Source: Rhodobiaceae bacterium (lineage in GTDB: Bacteria > Pseudomonadota > Alphaproteobacteria > Parvibaculales > Parvibaculaceae). From it: DNA of 64,000 bases. The notes under the pieces were generated by a model that ran no database searches, was not told where the DNA came from, and saw nothing but the letters and a program-made list of their open reading frames with translations. The stretch spans positions 1,860,001 to 1,924,000 of the forward strand of contig CP030277.1 in the NCBI GenBank assembly GCA_003330885.1, given 5' to 3'. Numbering within the stretch: position 1 is the stretch's first letter; the number at the start of each line of letters is the position of its first letter. Of the stretch, positions 17,756-27,200 are shown in pieces. The position numbers and the translations under genes were made by a program.

Positions 17756-18622
17756 ATGTTCGATTGGGATGACATACGGCTATTTCTGGCTGCAGCTCGC
17801 GCCAGTACAATCCGCGGTGCAGCGCGAGACCTGGGCATCACGCATGCGACCGTTTCCCGACGCCTGCATTCTTTGGAGGAAAAACTTGGCGCCAAGCTTT
17901 TCGAACGCACCGTGGACGGACATACGCTCACCAGTGCTGGCCACTCCATCATGGAAACAGCTGAGCGAGCAGAACGCGAGATGGCAACCATCGACCGCAA
18001 ACTGTTCGCGCAAGACACCCGCATGGCAGGAATCGTGCGCCTTTCTATTCATGACATTCTTTTTCACTCTCTCCTGCACACCAGCCTGAAAGAGTTTCAG
18101 ATAAAACACCCGATGATCGAGTTGGACATTAATGCCACCGGTCGTCTCGCCAATCTCGCCCAACGCGAAGCGGACCTGGTGGTCCGTGCGACCAAAACGC
18201 CGCCCGAAAGTGCGTTCGGGCGCAAAATCACCCATAGCCCCCTCGCGGTATTTGCCTCCAAAAACTATTTGAAGAATCGGCCCAAACTTGATCGCTGGGT
18301 AAAACTCACCTACGGCCCCTCGGAGAAGCCGCCCATCCCTGCGCGAACGGTCGTGACCGTCGATAGCGCATACGCCACGGCACGCCTCGTCGCCGATGGT
18401 GTCGGCATGGGGACACTGCCCTGCTATCAGGGAGACACGTTCCCGGGTCTATACCGTGTTCCCGAAATAGATCTCATTCCAGATCTTGACCTGTGGATCC
18501 TTGTGCATGCGGACCTTCGTAAAACCCCACGCGTCCGCGTCCTTCTCAATCATCTTTACAAAACGCTGGACGACGCAAAAGACCTTATTGAAGGAAAACG
18601 TCCAAGACCAAATCCTATCTAA
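17756..18622 (+). CDS. LysR-family transcriptional regulator
   Basis: 288 residues: N-terminal winged helix-turn-helix (WDDIRLFLAAARASTIRGAARDL, then HATVSRRLHSLEEKLGAKLFER at about 27-48), the linker helix, and a substrate-binding domain with ELDINATG and LVVRATKTP. The effector is unknown. I chose ATG 17756 over upstream TTG/GTG codons because the LysR HTH consistently begins with this WDDIRLF stretch. Divergent from two unrecognised genes, which are the natural target candidates, and 79 bases ahead of aqpZ. Confidence 0.9.
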   Translation: MFDWDDIRLFLAAARASTIRGAARDLGITHATVSRRLHSLEEKLGAKLFERTVDGHTLTSAGHSIMETAERAEREMATIDRKLFAQDTRMAGIVRLSIHDILFHSLLHTSLKEFQIKHPMIELDINATGRLANLAQREADLVVRATKTPPESAFGRKITHSPLAVFASKNYLKNRPKLDRWVKLTYGPSEKPPIPARTVVTVDSAYATARLVADGVGMGTLPCYQGDTFPGLYRVPEIDLIPDLDLWILVHADLRKTPRVRVLLNHLYKTLDDAKDLIEGKRPRPNPI

Positions 18623-18701
18623 ACCTCAAAAAACAGGACTTGAGTTCTAGCAAGACTCACTCTCCAATGAGTGCGGGGTACGGAACATTGGGGGAGTAGA
18701 T

Positions 18702-19394
18702 ATGCTCAACAAATTATCTGCAGAAGCGTTCGGAACATTCTGGCTGGTTTTGGGAGGGTGTGGCAGCGCCGTGCTGGCTGCTGGTTTTCCAGAAATTGGC
18801 ATCGGCCTGCTTGGCGTGTCATTCGCCTTCGGCCTCACAGTGTTGACCATGGCCTATGCTGTTGGCGGCATTTCAGGCGGACACTTCAATCCAGCCGTTT
18901 CTGTTGGCCTGGCAGTCGCTGGGAAATTCGAGTGGAAAGATCTCGGCCCCTATGTGGTGGCGCAAGTTGTCGGCGGCACATTAGGCGCGCTGGTGCTTTA
19001 CCTTATCGTGACCGGCAAAGCCGATTTCACGACAACAGGTGGATTTGCCTCAAACGGGTATGGCGCAAACTCGCCCGGTGGCTTCTCCATGACCTCTGCA
19101 CTCATCGCAGAAATTGTCATGACGGCGTTCTTCTTGATCATCATCTTAGGATCGACCAGCAAACTGGCACCAGAGAACTTCGCCCCCATCGCCATCGGCC
19201 TCGGCCTCACACTCATTCACCTGATCTCCATTCCCGTCACCAACACATCCGTTAACCCTGCCCGCTCGACCGCTGTGGCGTTCTTTGCTGACAATGGCGC
19301 CATGGCCCAGCTATGGCTCTTCTGGGTAGCCCCAATCATCGGTGCCGTTATTGGTGCTCTCCTCTGGAAGACGCTGCTTTCTGACGAAGATTAG
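18702..19394 (+). CDS. aqpZ: Aquaporin Z (water channel)
   Basis: MIP-family inner-membrane channel of six helices and two half helices. Both NPA boxes are present (HFNPAVSVG and VNPARSTAV), and the selectivity-filter histidine and arginine of water-specific aquaporins are visible ([11 protein letters not shown] after the second NPA). 230 residues fits AqpZ rather than the longer glycerol facilitators. GGGGGAGTAGAT precedes the ATG. A GC-rich hairpin follows the gene. Confidence 0.95.
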   Translation: MLNKLSAEAFGTFWLVLGGCGSAVLAAGFPEIGIGLLGVSFAFGLTVLTMAYAVGGISGGHFNPAVSVGLAVAGKFEWKDLGPYVVAQVVGGTLGALVLYLIVTGKADFTTTGGFASNGYGANSPGGFSMTSALIAEIVMTAFFLIIILGSTSKLAPENFAPIAIGLGLTLIHLISIPVTNTSVNPARSTAVAFFADNGAMAQLWLFWVAPIIGAVIGALLWKTLLSDED

Positions 19395-19420
19395 AAATCA
19401 AAGGGTTTGAGACACGAAAT

Positions 19421-19447
19421 CGGGGCAGAACGCGGCATTCTGCCCCG
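19421..19447 (+). terminator. Strong hairpin after aqpZ
   Basis: CGGGGCAGAA and TTCTGCCCCG form a perfect 10-bp stem with a 7-base loop, 27 bases after the aqpZ stop and upstream of ssrA. No T-run follows, so it may be a rho-assisted terminator or a 3' stability hairpin. Confidence 0.55.
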
Positions 19448-19705
19448 CTCATACCGCGCCATACACCTTTAATTCATGTGGCTAAGGTCCTATATTAGTC
19501 CTGTCGGGAAACCGACTATGGCGATAAACGGATTTCGTAATAAACCATTCGGACCCGGGGGCGGTACCCGGCGCCTCCACCAAAAGCCCAAGACCTGATG
19601 TCAGGAAGCCTGGGTTTTTCATGGGGGCGAAATAGGATCGACGAGGGTGTAAAGGATCTTCTTTTGCTCGGCATGGTTCCGCCGTTATCGGGCCGTTTGA
19701 TAGTT

Positions 19706-19744
19706 GCAAATGACAACTACGCTGAGGCACGTCTAGCTGCGTAA
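19706..19744 (+). other. tmRNA tag reading frame (ANDNYAEARLAA)
   Basis: GCA resume codon followed by codons for N D N Y A E A R L A A and a TAA stop. With the alanine charged on tmRNA the full tag is A-ANDNYAEARLAA. The LAA end is the ClpX-recognised degron, and the N-terminal AND-Y part is the region bound by the SspB adaptor in alphaproteobacteria; sspB lies at 22001. Confidence 0.95.
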
Positions 19745-19799
19745 GCGGTTCGACTGTTTCGAATCTAGTCCTGTAAGTTAGCGCTTGCAGGCGGGGTTC

Positions 19800-19832
19800 G
19801 GAGGCACCTGGCAACAGAAGCCTCCACTTTTT
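19800..19832 (+). terminator. Rho-independent terminator of ssrA
   Basis: GGAGGC (19800-19805) pairs with GCCTCC (19820-19825), followed by AC and a five-T run. It ends the tmRNA precursor 40 bases before the next coding sequence. Confidence 0.8.
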
Positions 19833-19872
19833 GTCCCGGGGAGGGCCACAGAGACACCCAACGGAGACATGA

Positions 19873-20700
19873 ATGTCTGACACCCCAAAGATTACGCCCC
19901 GCGACCCCGGTTTTTCCTTCGCCGTCGATCTGCCTGTTTACTGGCACTCAGACGACCCTGCCATCTCTCATTTTTACAATGGCCTGTCCCTCACCTTCCC
20001 TGAAGGCGAGCGCTTCTTTGTCGACAGCGTGCGGCATTTTGCTGATCAGATCACTGACCCCAAACTGAAATCAGATGTCCGCGGCTTCGCCGGACAGGAA
20101 GCGATCCATTCGCGCGAACACGTCGTCTATAATCAGTACCTTGCAAAACAGGGGCTCGAGCCTGAAAAAATTGAACGCCTGGTGACCTTTGGGTTGCGCA
20201 TGGGACGCAAGCTTCCAAAGAAAACGCAACTCGCGATCACCTGTGCCCTGGAGCATTACACCGCTCTCTTTGCAGAAGCTATTCTCGAAAACCCAAAGGT
20301 GATGGAGGGCGCCCACCCTCAATTCGCAAACCTGTGGCGCTGGCACGCCTTAGAAGAATCAGAACACAAAGCCGTTGCTTTTGATGTGTTTAAAGCTGTC
20401 GACCCAGGCGTCCGTGGCTATCTTCGCCGGATCATTTCAATGACGCTCACGACGATCAATTTCAACCTGTCGGCGCTCGGCAATCAGATTTACCTGATGA
20501 AGAAATCTGGCGAACTCACCAATTGGCGGTCTTGGGCACGCAGCCTAAATCACCTTTGGGGACGAGATGGTGTTTGGCGCCATGTCATCAAGGGCGTCTT
20601 CTCTTACTACCGTCCGTCCTTCCACCCCAATGACAGGGATACGGATGCGCTCGTCGCCAAATGGCGCACCTGGTATGCCGCTGACATTCAATCCGGTTGA
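19873..20700 (+). CDS. Predicted metal-dependent hydrolase (PF10118 family)
   Basis: 275-residue all-helical protein. The conserved GQEAIHSREHVVYNQYL (about 76-92), ALEHYTALFAE and HALEESEHKAVAFDV segments provide the Glu/His residues of the family's di-metal four-helix core, which resembles ferritin-like oxygenases. The reaction is unknown; the hydrolase name comes from the family only. GGAG lies eight bases before the chosen ATG. No signal peptide. It follows ssrA with no apparent functional connection. Confidence 0.85.
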   Translation: MSDTPKITPRDPGFSFAVDLPVYWHSDDPAISHFYNGLSLTFPEGERFFVDSVRHFADQITDPKLKSDVRGFAGQEAIHSREHVVYNQYLAKQGLEPEKIERLVTFGLRMGRKLPKKTQLAITCALEHYTALFAEAILENPKVMEGAHPQFANLWRWHALEESEHKAVAFDVFKAVDPGVRGYLRRIISMTLTTINFNLSALGNQIYLMKKSGELTNWRSWARSLNHLWGRDGVWRHVIKGVFSYYRPSFHPNDRDTDALVAKWRTWYAADIQSG

Positions 20701-20757
20701 GTTAAGACCCCACTCTATCTAGGGTGACCCCAATAAAAAATTTTGGGGGACGAGGTG

Positions 20758-21927
20758 ATGAAACGTTTTTTGATTGGTGTAGGCGTCTTTCTGTTGGTCG
20801 CCTATGCCGTAATTTACTTCTTCGCTCCCGGTCTCATCGAAGGCAGCGTGAATCTCGTTGAGGAACACGAACCCTACGGCATCGCCGATGATGCCCGCGA
20901 TCTTCACAGCACGCTCACCATCATTGACCTCCATTCCGATACCATGCTGTGGGGTCGAAACCCGTTGGACCGCAGCTCAACGGGCCACGTAGACGTGCCC
21001 CGCATGGTCGAAGGCAACATGGCGCTTCAGGTGTTCTCTTCAACGACAAAATCCCCTGCGGGTCAGAATTATGAGAGCAATTCCGCAGACTCACGCGACC
21101 AGCTCACCCCCGTAACGGTGCTGGGACTTTGGCCAATAAAATCCTGGACCAGCATCTATGAACGCGCCGTCCACCAGGCACGGGAACTCTACGCAGCTGA
21201 GGACGAGGATCCCGAAGCACTGCAGGTTGTCACGTCACGCAATGATCTGGATGCCCTTTTGGCGGCAAGAGCCGAAGGCAAGCCAGTTGTCGGCGGGATT
21301 TTGCTTACTGAGGGTAGCCATCCGCTCGAAGGAGATCTGGCGAATGTTCAGAAACTCTATGATGAAGGCTACCGCATCATGGGGCTCCAGCACTTCTTTG
21401 ATAATCGGCTTGGAGGATCTCTTCACGGTCAGTCCGGCGAAGGCCTGACAGAATTCGGCAGAGCAGCTGTGAGCGAGATGGAACGCCTCGGCATCATCAT
21501 CGACGTTGCGCACTCTTCGCCAGCTGTTGTGAGAGATGTACTCGCCGTTTCAAACCGTCCGATTATTGTTTCCCATACTGGGCTGAAGGGTGCCTGCCAT
21601 ACAAAGCGCAACCTTGAAGACGATCTAATGAAAGAGATTGCTGCCAAAGGTGGACTGATCGGCATTGGTTTCTGGGATGCAGCCGTCTGCGACTATACGC
21701 CAGCGGGTATTGTAAAGTCCGTGCGCTATGGCATCGACCTGCTGGGGGTAGATCACGTCGCACTGGGATCTGACTATGATGGCAGCACGACAGTGCTCAT
21801 GGACGCAGCGGAAATACCCGCCCTCACCCATGAAATGTTGAAAGCAGGCTTCACGGAAGAAGAGATCAGAAAAGTGATGGGCGAAAATGCTGTACGACTT
21901 CTTAGAGACCTCTTGCCGCAAAGCTAA
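20758..21927 (+). CDS. Membrane-anchored dipeptidase, peptidase family M19
   Basis: Zinc dipeptidase of the renal-dipeptidase family, able in relatives to cleave L,D- or D-amino-acid dipeptides. An N-terminal transmembrane anchor (FLIGVGVFLLVAYAVIYFF) places the enzyme on the periplasmic side. IIDLHSDTMLWG gives the HxD metal ligands; the bridging Glu is in LTEGSHPLEGD; further histidines are in DVAHSSP and VSHTGLKG; GSDYDGS closes the site. I start at ATG 20758, after GGGGGACGAGG, not at the TTG five codons earlier. 389 residues. Confidence 0.93.
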   Translation: MKRFLIGVGVFLLVAYAVIYFFAPGLIEGSVNLVEEHEPYGIADDARDLHSTLTIIDLHSDTMLWGRNPLDRSSTGHVDVPRMVEGNMALQVFSSTTKSPAGQNYESNSADSRDQLTPVTVLGLWPIKSWTSIYERAVHQARELYAAEDEDPEALQVVTSRNDLDALLAARAEGKPVVGGILLTEGSHPLEGDLANVQKLYDEGYRIMGLQHFFDNRLGGSLHGQSGEGLTEFGRAAVSEMERLGIIIDVAHSSPAVVRDVLAVSNRPIIVSHTGLKGACHTKRNLEDDLMKEIAAKGGLIGIGFWDAAVCDYTPAGIVKSVRYGIDLLGVDHVALGSDYDGSTTVLMDAAEIPALTHEMLKAGFTEEEIRKVMGENAVRLLRDLLPQS

Positions 21928-22000
21928 CCACAAATCCCGTAACACTGGACGCACTCTCGAATCGCTGATTGAATGGGACGTAACCAGTTAGGAGTGCCAA

Positions 22001-22489
22001 ATGGCCGACGACCAAATGCGATATGACGTGCTGACGCAGAAAGCTCTGCTCGCCGTTGTTCGCGATGCCCTAGTGATTGCGGCAACAGAAGGCCTGCCCG
22101 GCGAACATCATTTCTACATTTCGTTTCGTACTGAAGCACCGGGCGTCGATATTTCTGATCGCCTGAAGAGCCAGTACCCCGAAGAAATGACGATCGTGCT
22201 CCAACACCAGTTTTGGGATTTGAAGGTTGGCGACGAAGGCTTCACCGTCGGTCTATCGTTCGACAAAACACCAGAGCGTCTGGTTGTACCTTATTCTGCT
22301 TTGGTCGGTTTTTTCGATCCAAGTGTTCAGTTTGGCCTCCAGTTTGTGCCAGACGGTGAAGAAGGTGCTGAAACACCACAGGACGTGTTCGAAGCGCCCA
22401 TCGTGCCAGCTGAACAAAAATCAGAGCCCGGCGACGAAGACCATAGTGGCGAAGTGGTCAACCTCGACGCCTTCCGCAAAGACCGCTAA
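22001..22489 (+). CDS. sspB: SspB, adaptor for ClpXP-mediated degradation of tmRNA-tagged proteins
   Basis: 162 residues in the alphaproteobacterial SspB pattern: substrate-binding domain with [33 protein letters not shown] and [22 protein letters not shown]; a disordered acidic linker; and a C-terminal ClpX-binding tail ending [11 protein letters not shown]. It delivers tagged substrates to ClpXP, and the tmRNA gene encoding the tag lies 2.2 kb upstream. AGGAG stands before the ATG. The fumarase gene follows after a gap with a strong hairpin. Confidence 0.95.
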   Translation: MADDQMRYDVLTQKALLAVVRDALVIAATEGLPGEHHFYISFRTEAPGVDISDRLKSQYPEEMTIVLQHQFWDLKVGDEGFTVGLSFDKTPERLVVPYSALVGFFDPSVQFGLQFVPDGEEGAETPQDVFEAPIVPAEQKSEPGDEDHSGEVVNLDAFRKDR

Positions 22490-22544
22490 GCGATATCCAT
22501 CCTCACATCTGCCGGATTTGGCCTGCCCTCAAAGGCATGCTAAA

Positions 22545-22579
22545 GGAGCCCCCAATGAAAGACACCTGGGGGAGCCTCC
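22545..22579 (+). terminator. Hairpin between sspB and fumC
   Basis: GGAG-CCCCCA and TGGGGG-(AGC)-CTCC build a 10-bp stem with one bulge and a 12-base loop, followed by CCGCTTTT. It may end the sspB transcript or attenuate read-through into fumC. The loop contains an in-frame ATG of the fumC frame that I reject as the start. Confidence 0.5.
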
Positions 22580-22620
22580 CCGCTTTTCTGATCTATTGCC
22601 CGACAGCCGGAGAGCCCGAT

Positions 22621-24012
22621 ATGAGCCAGACACGCACAGAAACTGATACTTTTGGTCCTATTGAGGTCGCTGCTGACAAGTATTGGGGGGCTCAGGCCCA
22701 AAGGTCTCTCGGGAACTTCAAGATTGGCTGGGAAAAGCAGCCCATGTCGGTTGTTCGTGGGCTCGGGATCGTCAAACGCGCTTGTGCCGAAGCGAATATG
22801 TCCCTGGGCAACCTTGATGAGCGGATCGGTAATGCGATAGTCGAGGCGGCGCAGGAAGTCATCGATGGTAAGCTCGACGACCATTTTCCTCTGGTCGTTT
22901 GGCAAACCGGTTCCGGCACCCAGTCCAATATGAATTCCAACGAAGTGATCTCAAATCGGGCAATTGAGATGCTCGGCGGCACGATGGGCACGAAAGATCC
23001 GGTTCACCCGAACGATCACGTCAACATGAGCCAGTCCTCAAACGACACATATCCAACAGCGATGCACATCGCCTGTGCGGAGCGCATCGTGCATGGTCTC
23101 ATTCCTGCCCTCAAACATCTGCATGCAGCGCTCGTCGCCAAGCAGAAAGCCTTCGATCACATTATCAAAATCGGACGGACCCATACCCAGGATGCAACGC
23201 CGCTGACACTTGGCCAGGAATTCTCCGGCTATGCAGCACAGGTCGCATCAGCAATTGAGCGGATCGAACTGACCCTTCCGGGTCTCCTGCAATTGGCACA
23301 AGGTGGAACCGCTGTCGGCACCGGCCTCAATGCACCCATCGGCTTTGCTGAAAAAGTCGCCGAGAATGTCGCAAGCATAACAGGCCTGCCTTTTATCACT
23401 GCACCAAACAAGTTTGAGAGCCTCGCCGCACATGACGCCATGGTGTTTTCACATGGCGCGATCAATGCAGCAGGCGCTGCACTCTTTAAGATTGCCAATG
23501 ACATTCGTCTGCTGGGTTCGGGCCCCCGCTCCGGTCTCGGTGAGCTGGCACTTCCAGAAAATGAGCCAGGCTCATCCATCATGCCGGGCAAAGTAAACCC
23601 AACACAGTGCGAAGCGCTGACACAGGTATGCGCCCATGTCGCGGGCAACAATGCAGCCCTCAGTTTTGCAGGCAGCCAGGGCCACTTTGAACTCAACGTC
23701 TACAATCCAATGATGGCCTACAACTTCCTCCAGTCCGTACAGCTTCTGGGCGACGCAGCCGTGAGCTTTACCGACAATTGCGTGGTCGGCATCGAGGCAC
23801 GCGAAGAAAATATCAAGGCAGCACTTGAACGCTCTTTGATGCTCGTCACCGCTCTCGCACCGACAATCGGCTACGACAATGCGGCCAAAATCGCGAAGAC
23901 AGCCCACAAAAATGGCACGACGCTCCGTGAAGAAGCTGTTGGCGGCGGGTTTGTTTCAGAGGAAGAATTCGACGCTGTTGTTCGCCCAGAAGACATGATC
24001 GGGCCAAAGTAA
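22621..24012 (+). CDS. fumC: Fumarate hydratase, class II
   Basis: Iron-independent TCA-cycle fumarase (tetramer). The superfamily signature [13 protein letters not shown] is intact, along with [15 protein letters not shown] (substrate B/A site), [15 protein letters not shown] and the catalytic-His region [11 protein letters not shown]. The frame is open from 22537, but [16 protein letters not shown] at ATG 22621 is the conserved N-terminus and has GGAGAG ahead; 463 residues matches the family. Confidence 0.97.
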   Translation: MSQTRTETDTFGPIEVAADKYWGAQAQRSLGNFKIGWEKQPMSVVRGLGIVKRACAEANMSLGNLDERIGNAIVEAAQEVIDGKLDDHFPLVVWQTGSGTQSNMNSNEVISNRAIEMLGGTMGTKDPVHPNDHVNMSQSSNDTYPTAMHIACAERIVHGLIPALKHLHAALVAKQKAFDHIIKIGRTHTQDATPLTLGQEFSGYAAQVASAIERIELTLPGLLQLAQGGTAVGTGLNAPIGFAEKVAENVASITGLPFITAPNKFESLAAHDAMVFSHGAINAAGAALFKIANDIRLLGSGPRSGLGELALPENEPGSSIMPGKVNPTQCEALTQVCAHVAGNNAALSFAGSQGHFELNVYNPMMAYNFLQSVQLLGDAAVSFTDNCVVGIEAREENIKAALERSLMLVTALAPTIGYDNAAKIAKTAHKNGTTLREEAVGGGFVSEEEFDAVVRPEDMIGPK

Positions 24013-24022
24013 GCAGGTAACA

Positions 24023-24259
24023 ATGTCGGGTCAGATCAAACGGTCCATCACTATCTCCGGCCATCGCACGTCGATTACCCTGGAGCGGCCGTTCTGGGAT
24101 GAGTTGAAAGAAATAGCCTGCCGGGAAAAGGTCTCTGTCACCGAGCTTGTGCGCCAAATCGATTCCCGCAGAAACGCGTCAGGGTCACTGACAAGCGCTA
24201 TTCGGGTCTACATTCTCGAGCAGCTGAACAAGCAGAGATCCGAACCGCATCCAGGTTAA
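24023..24259 (+). CDS. Ribbon-helix-helix DNA-binding domain protein
   Basis: 78 residues with the RHH_4 (PF13467-like) pattern: a short beta strand (KRSITISGHRTSITLE), helix A (PFWDELKEIACREKVS) and helix B (VTELVRQIDSRRN), then a second helix SAIRVYILEQL. Many alphaproteobacteria carry such a protein beside fumC. The family is often mis-annotated as an arylsulfate sulfotransferase. Probably a small regulator with unknown target. It lies 10 bases after fumC, so likely co-transcribed, and overlaps the convergent AsmA end by 4 bases. Confidence 0.87.
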   Translation: MSGQIKRSITISGHRTSITLERPFWDELKEIACREKVSVTELVRQIDSRRNASGSLTSAIRVYILEQLNKQRSEPHPG

Positions 24260-27200
24260 TTCGTCGGTCGTTCAACCGGCCTCGGCGCCCCTGGATCCTG
24301 GCTGTCTTCTGGAACCAACTCTTCGATAACACCTTCTAACGGTGCATCCAATTCAGATCCGGAATCCGGCCCAACGATGAGATCGCGAAGTTCGTCGGGC
24401 AGATCTTCAATCCCCGCCTCTTCGATATCTCGAACCAGCAACATTTGTGACACAGCCTGTTGGATAGCCAACGTGTCGTTGCGCCGCTCAAGCATTTGGA
24501 ATGGCCCTGCCAAAACCATGCTCATAGGTGGCAACGGTTTTTCGCCCGTCAAAGTGACATCTGTTTCTACATCGGCTTCCAGCCGCACCAGGTCTGCGAG
24601 CGCCGTGACCTCAATGCCATTGGCTCCAGAAACCGCGACCTCGCTTGGGACATATTTCAGAATGCCTTCATCAATTGAGAAGTCACCCTCTATCCCAATG
24701 AGGCGGGCGCGCCCATTGTCCAGATGCACAGCCGCAACCGCATCAAAATCATCCATTGTGGACAAGCCGTCTAGGGCGGTCCGAAACGCTTCAAGGTCGA
24801 AGCCGTTAAGTTCGCCTTCTGTCAACGCGAGAGAACCTTTGCCGGACAGGGTTGAAACCAGCCCCAAAAGACTGCGCCCCTGTCCTTCCAATTGAAGACT
24901 TGCAGTTGCTTCACCGCTGGCCAGTTCCTCGCTGAACAACATCTCTGAGACCCGATCAACAGAAATGTTCTCTGCAGCGAGCGTCAGCCCCAACCCAGGC
25001 ACACCATCGCCGCCTTCGAAGCGAGCCCCCATGGTCAGGCGACCAGACGCCAGTTCAGCTGTTACAGGCGTGAAAGACAGAACACCATCTGCCAGAGATC
25101 CCTGAGCAGCAATATCCTCCAGAACAAAGTTTGCAACACTGGCTTTTGAAACAGTGAGTGCCAGTGCCCCCTTGAGCCCTGCCAAAGACGACCAATCCAA
25201 TGGATCAGCTGACCAAGGATCAGTCCCGTCCGCAACAAACAACGGATCAAGCAGAACTGATCCGAGACTGATGTTAGCCTCCACGGAAGGTATGGCTCCC
25301 CCGAAGTCAATTGAGCCACCGCCTGACGCTCTGAAAGCACCGGCAATGGCTTCGACTTCGCTCAGCCCGATACGGTCAGCTGCCCACTCCAAACCACCAC
25401 CAGCGACAAACGCACCATCACGGGCGTTGGCCGATATAAGCTCAGCCATCCCGCCCTGCCATCCAACGACTTGGCTCGCCAGTCCAAAGGTTGGCGCCGA
25501 GACTTCAAATCTGCCCGCAAATTTTGGCGCATCAAGTGGCGCGTCCGTTTTGCCGGTGAACGATCCGGTGAAATCACCGGCGGAAAACCGCATGCTGGTA
25601 TCAAGAGGGCCATCAGTTTGTCCGGAAAGCTCGACACTTAAGCGCCCAAATCCGTCTATCGGCGCCGTCGGCTCAACGTACAACTGGTCCAACAGGCTTT
25701 GCACATTTGGGTTTTCCAGTGTGAAGACGAGGTCCATCTTATCTGCAAGTGGAGCTGAACCAACGCGCTGCCGGTTGAGCTCAAGAGAGACCGCTGAACC
25801 ACCGGCCTCGCCAGACAGGCTTAATGAAGCGGAATGACCTTCCTCCGTCTCTGCTCCAAGCATAACGTAGGCAAGCGCACCACCATCAGGCGAAGGAACA
25901 TCCACTCCAAGCAAATAACTCCCAATCGAGGTTGCTAATCCAGCACTGATAGTTCCTTCGAGATCGCCCGTAGCAAGCGGCCCAATGTTTGAGACCGTCC
26001 CCGCCGCTGAAATTTCGTTCGTACCATTCAAAACAGATACAAACCGCTCAATGGACAACACACCCTCAGCGAGGGAAGCAGAGACATCAACATCTGTCAG
26101 GACGGCATCCGACAACACAAGCCTATCAAACCCAAGGATCGCAATTGCATCAAACGCAGCGAGGTCCAAGCGATCGGAGACTTTCTGGGCATCAAGAAAG
26201 CCATTCATCCAAGAAACATCCAGGAACGCACCACGCAGTTCAACGCTTAATGCCGGTCGCCCCCTGAGCGCAAACGAAAGACCGCCGGTAACCGGTGCGC
26301 TAGCTTCTCCCTCGTCACCCGAAACCATTGACAGGGAATAGGCCTGCAGCAGCGTCGGCTGCAGCGCCAGCTCAGTCTGAAGGCGAATGGGTCCTGATTC
26401 ATATTCCTTCGCACCATGTGTCAACGGCTCTGATTGCGCCAACTCATCCAGCCAACGTGCTAAAGCGGACGGGTTGCCGATTGCTGCTTCCAGTGACCCG
26501 TCAAACCGGGGCGTGCCCTGGACCGTGCTGATGGTTCCTTTGACCAGGGTTGTTGTATCTCCTGGAAATTCAGCGGACAGGGAGTCAAACAGCAACGCAC
26601 CATCCTCAACCCGAACATCTGCTTGTACATTGGATGTGCGAGCGGCTCCGTAACTCAAATCAACCACATGCAGCGCAAGCGCGCCAACGAGCACCTCAGG
26701 AATTCGGAGATTTGCAACAGGCAACGCGGCAGCTTGGAATTGCTCCAGCACCTCGTCCACTGCAAGCCGGGCGCCTGAAAGGTCCGCTGCAATGCTCGGC
26801 CCGCCTTCAAGGCCAATTTCTATCTCGCCTTTAAAAGTCGCGTCTGCGATGGCGAGTTCCACATCGCGAAGTGAAATTTCTTCGCTGTTCCCAACAAAAC
26901 CGGCCGTCATTTGAAGAAAAGAGGACAGCTCCCCGTCAACTTCCGATTGCCCAAGACGAAATTCAAATGTGCCATCCAGACGCGCAGCTGTCGTCGCCTC
27001 GGTTGACAGTCCTGAAAATGAACTGTCCCAACCATGTTCAGGCGCAGCGATATCAATATTGACGGGAAACGCCCTGTCGCCACCAAAAGCACCGGTACTA
27101 ATAGACACGACGTATGGAGCACTCTCGTGGTCAAACTGCCCATCGAACTTCAGAGGCCCGACAAGCGATGTCGCCGTTAGCTCGCCAGTGACATTTAGAA

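Larger units (their letters stand above)
19495..19832 (+). ncRNA. ssrA: Two-piece (permuted) tmRNA, alphaproteobacterial type
   Basis: Transfer-messenger RNA that rescues stalled ribosomes and adds a degradation tag. The gene is circularly permuted. First comes the acceptor piece, with a GTCGG-GAAA-CCGAC hairpin at 19503-19516, a T-arm (CCGGG/CCCGG) and the 3' end CGCCTCCACCA ending at 19582. Then follows an excised spacer of 40 bases. The coding piece begins GGGGGCGAAATAGGATCGACG at 19623; its GGGGGCG pairs with the acceptor CGCCTCC (one G-U). The tag frame is 19706-19744. A U-rich terminator closes the gene. Exact processed ends are estimated; the identity is not in doubt. No spurious protein should be called here. 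Confidence 0.96.

Noticed and set aside
19482-19883. 133-codon minus-strand frame across the ssrA locus
   Set aside because: The sequence is the permuted tmRNA gene on the plus strand with intact tag and acceptor end; the frame is incidental.
25154-25837. 227-codon plus-strand frame opposite the AsmA gene
   Set aside because: Low-complexity Ser/Pro/Ala translation inside a conserved gene on the other strand.
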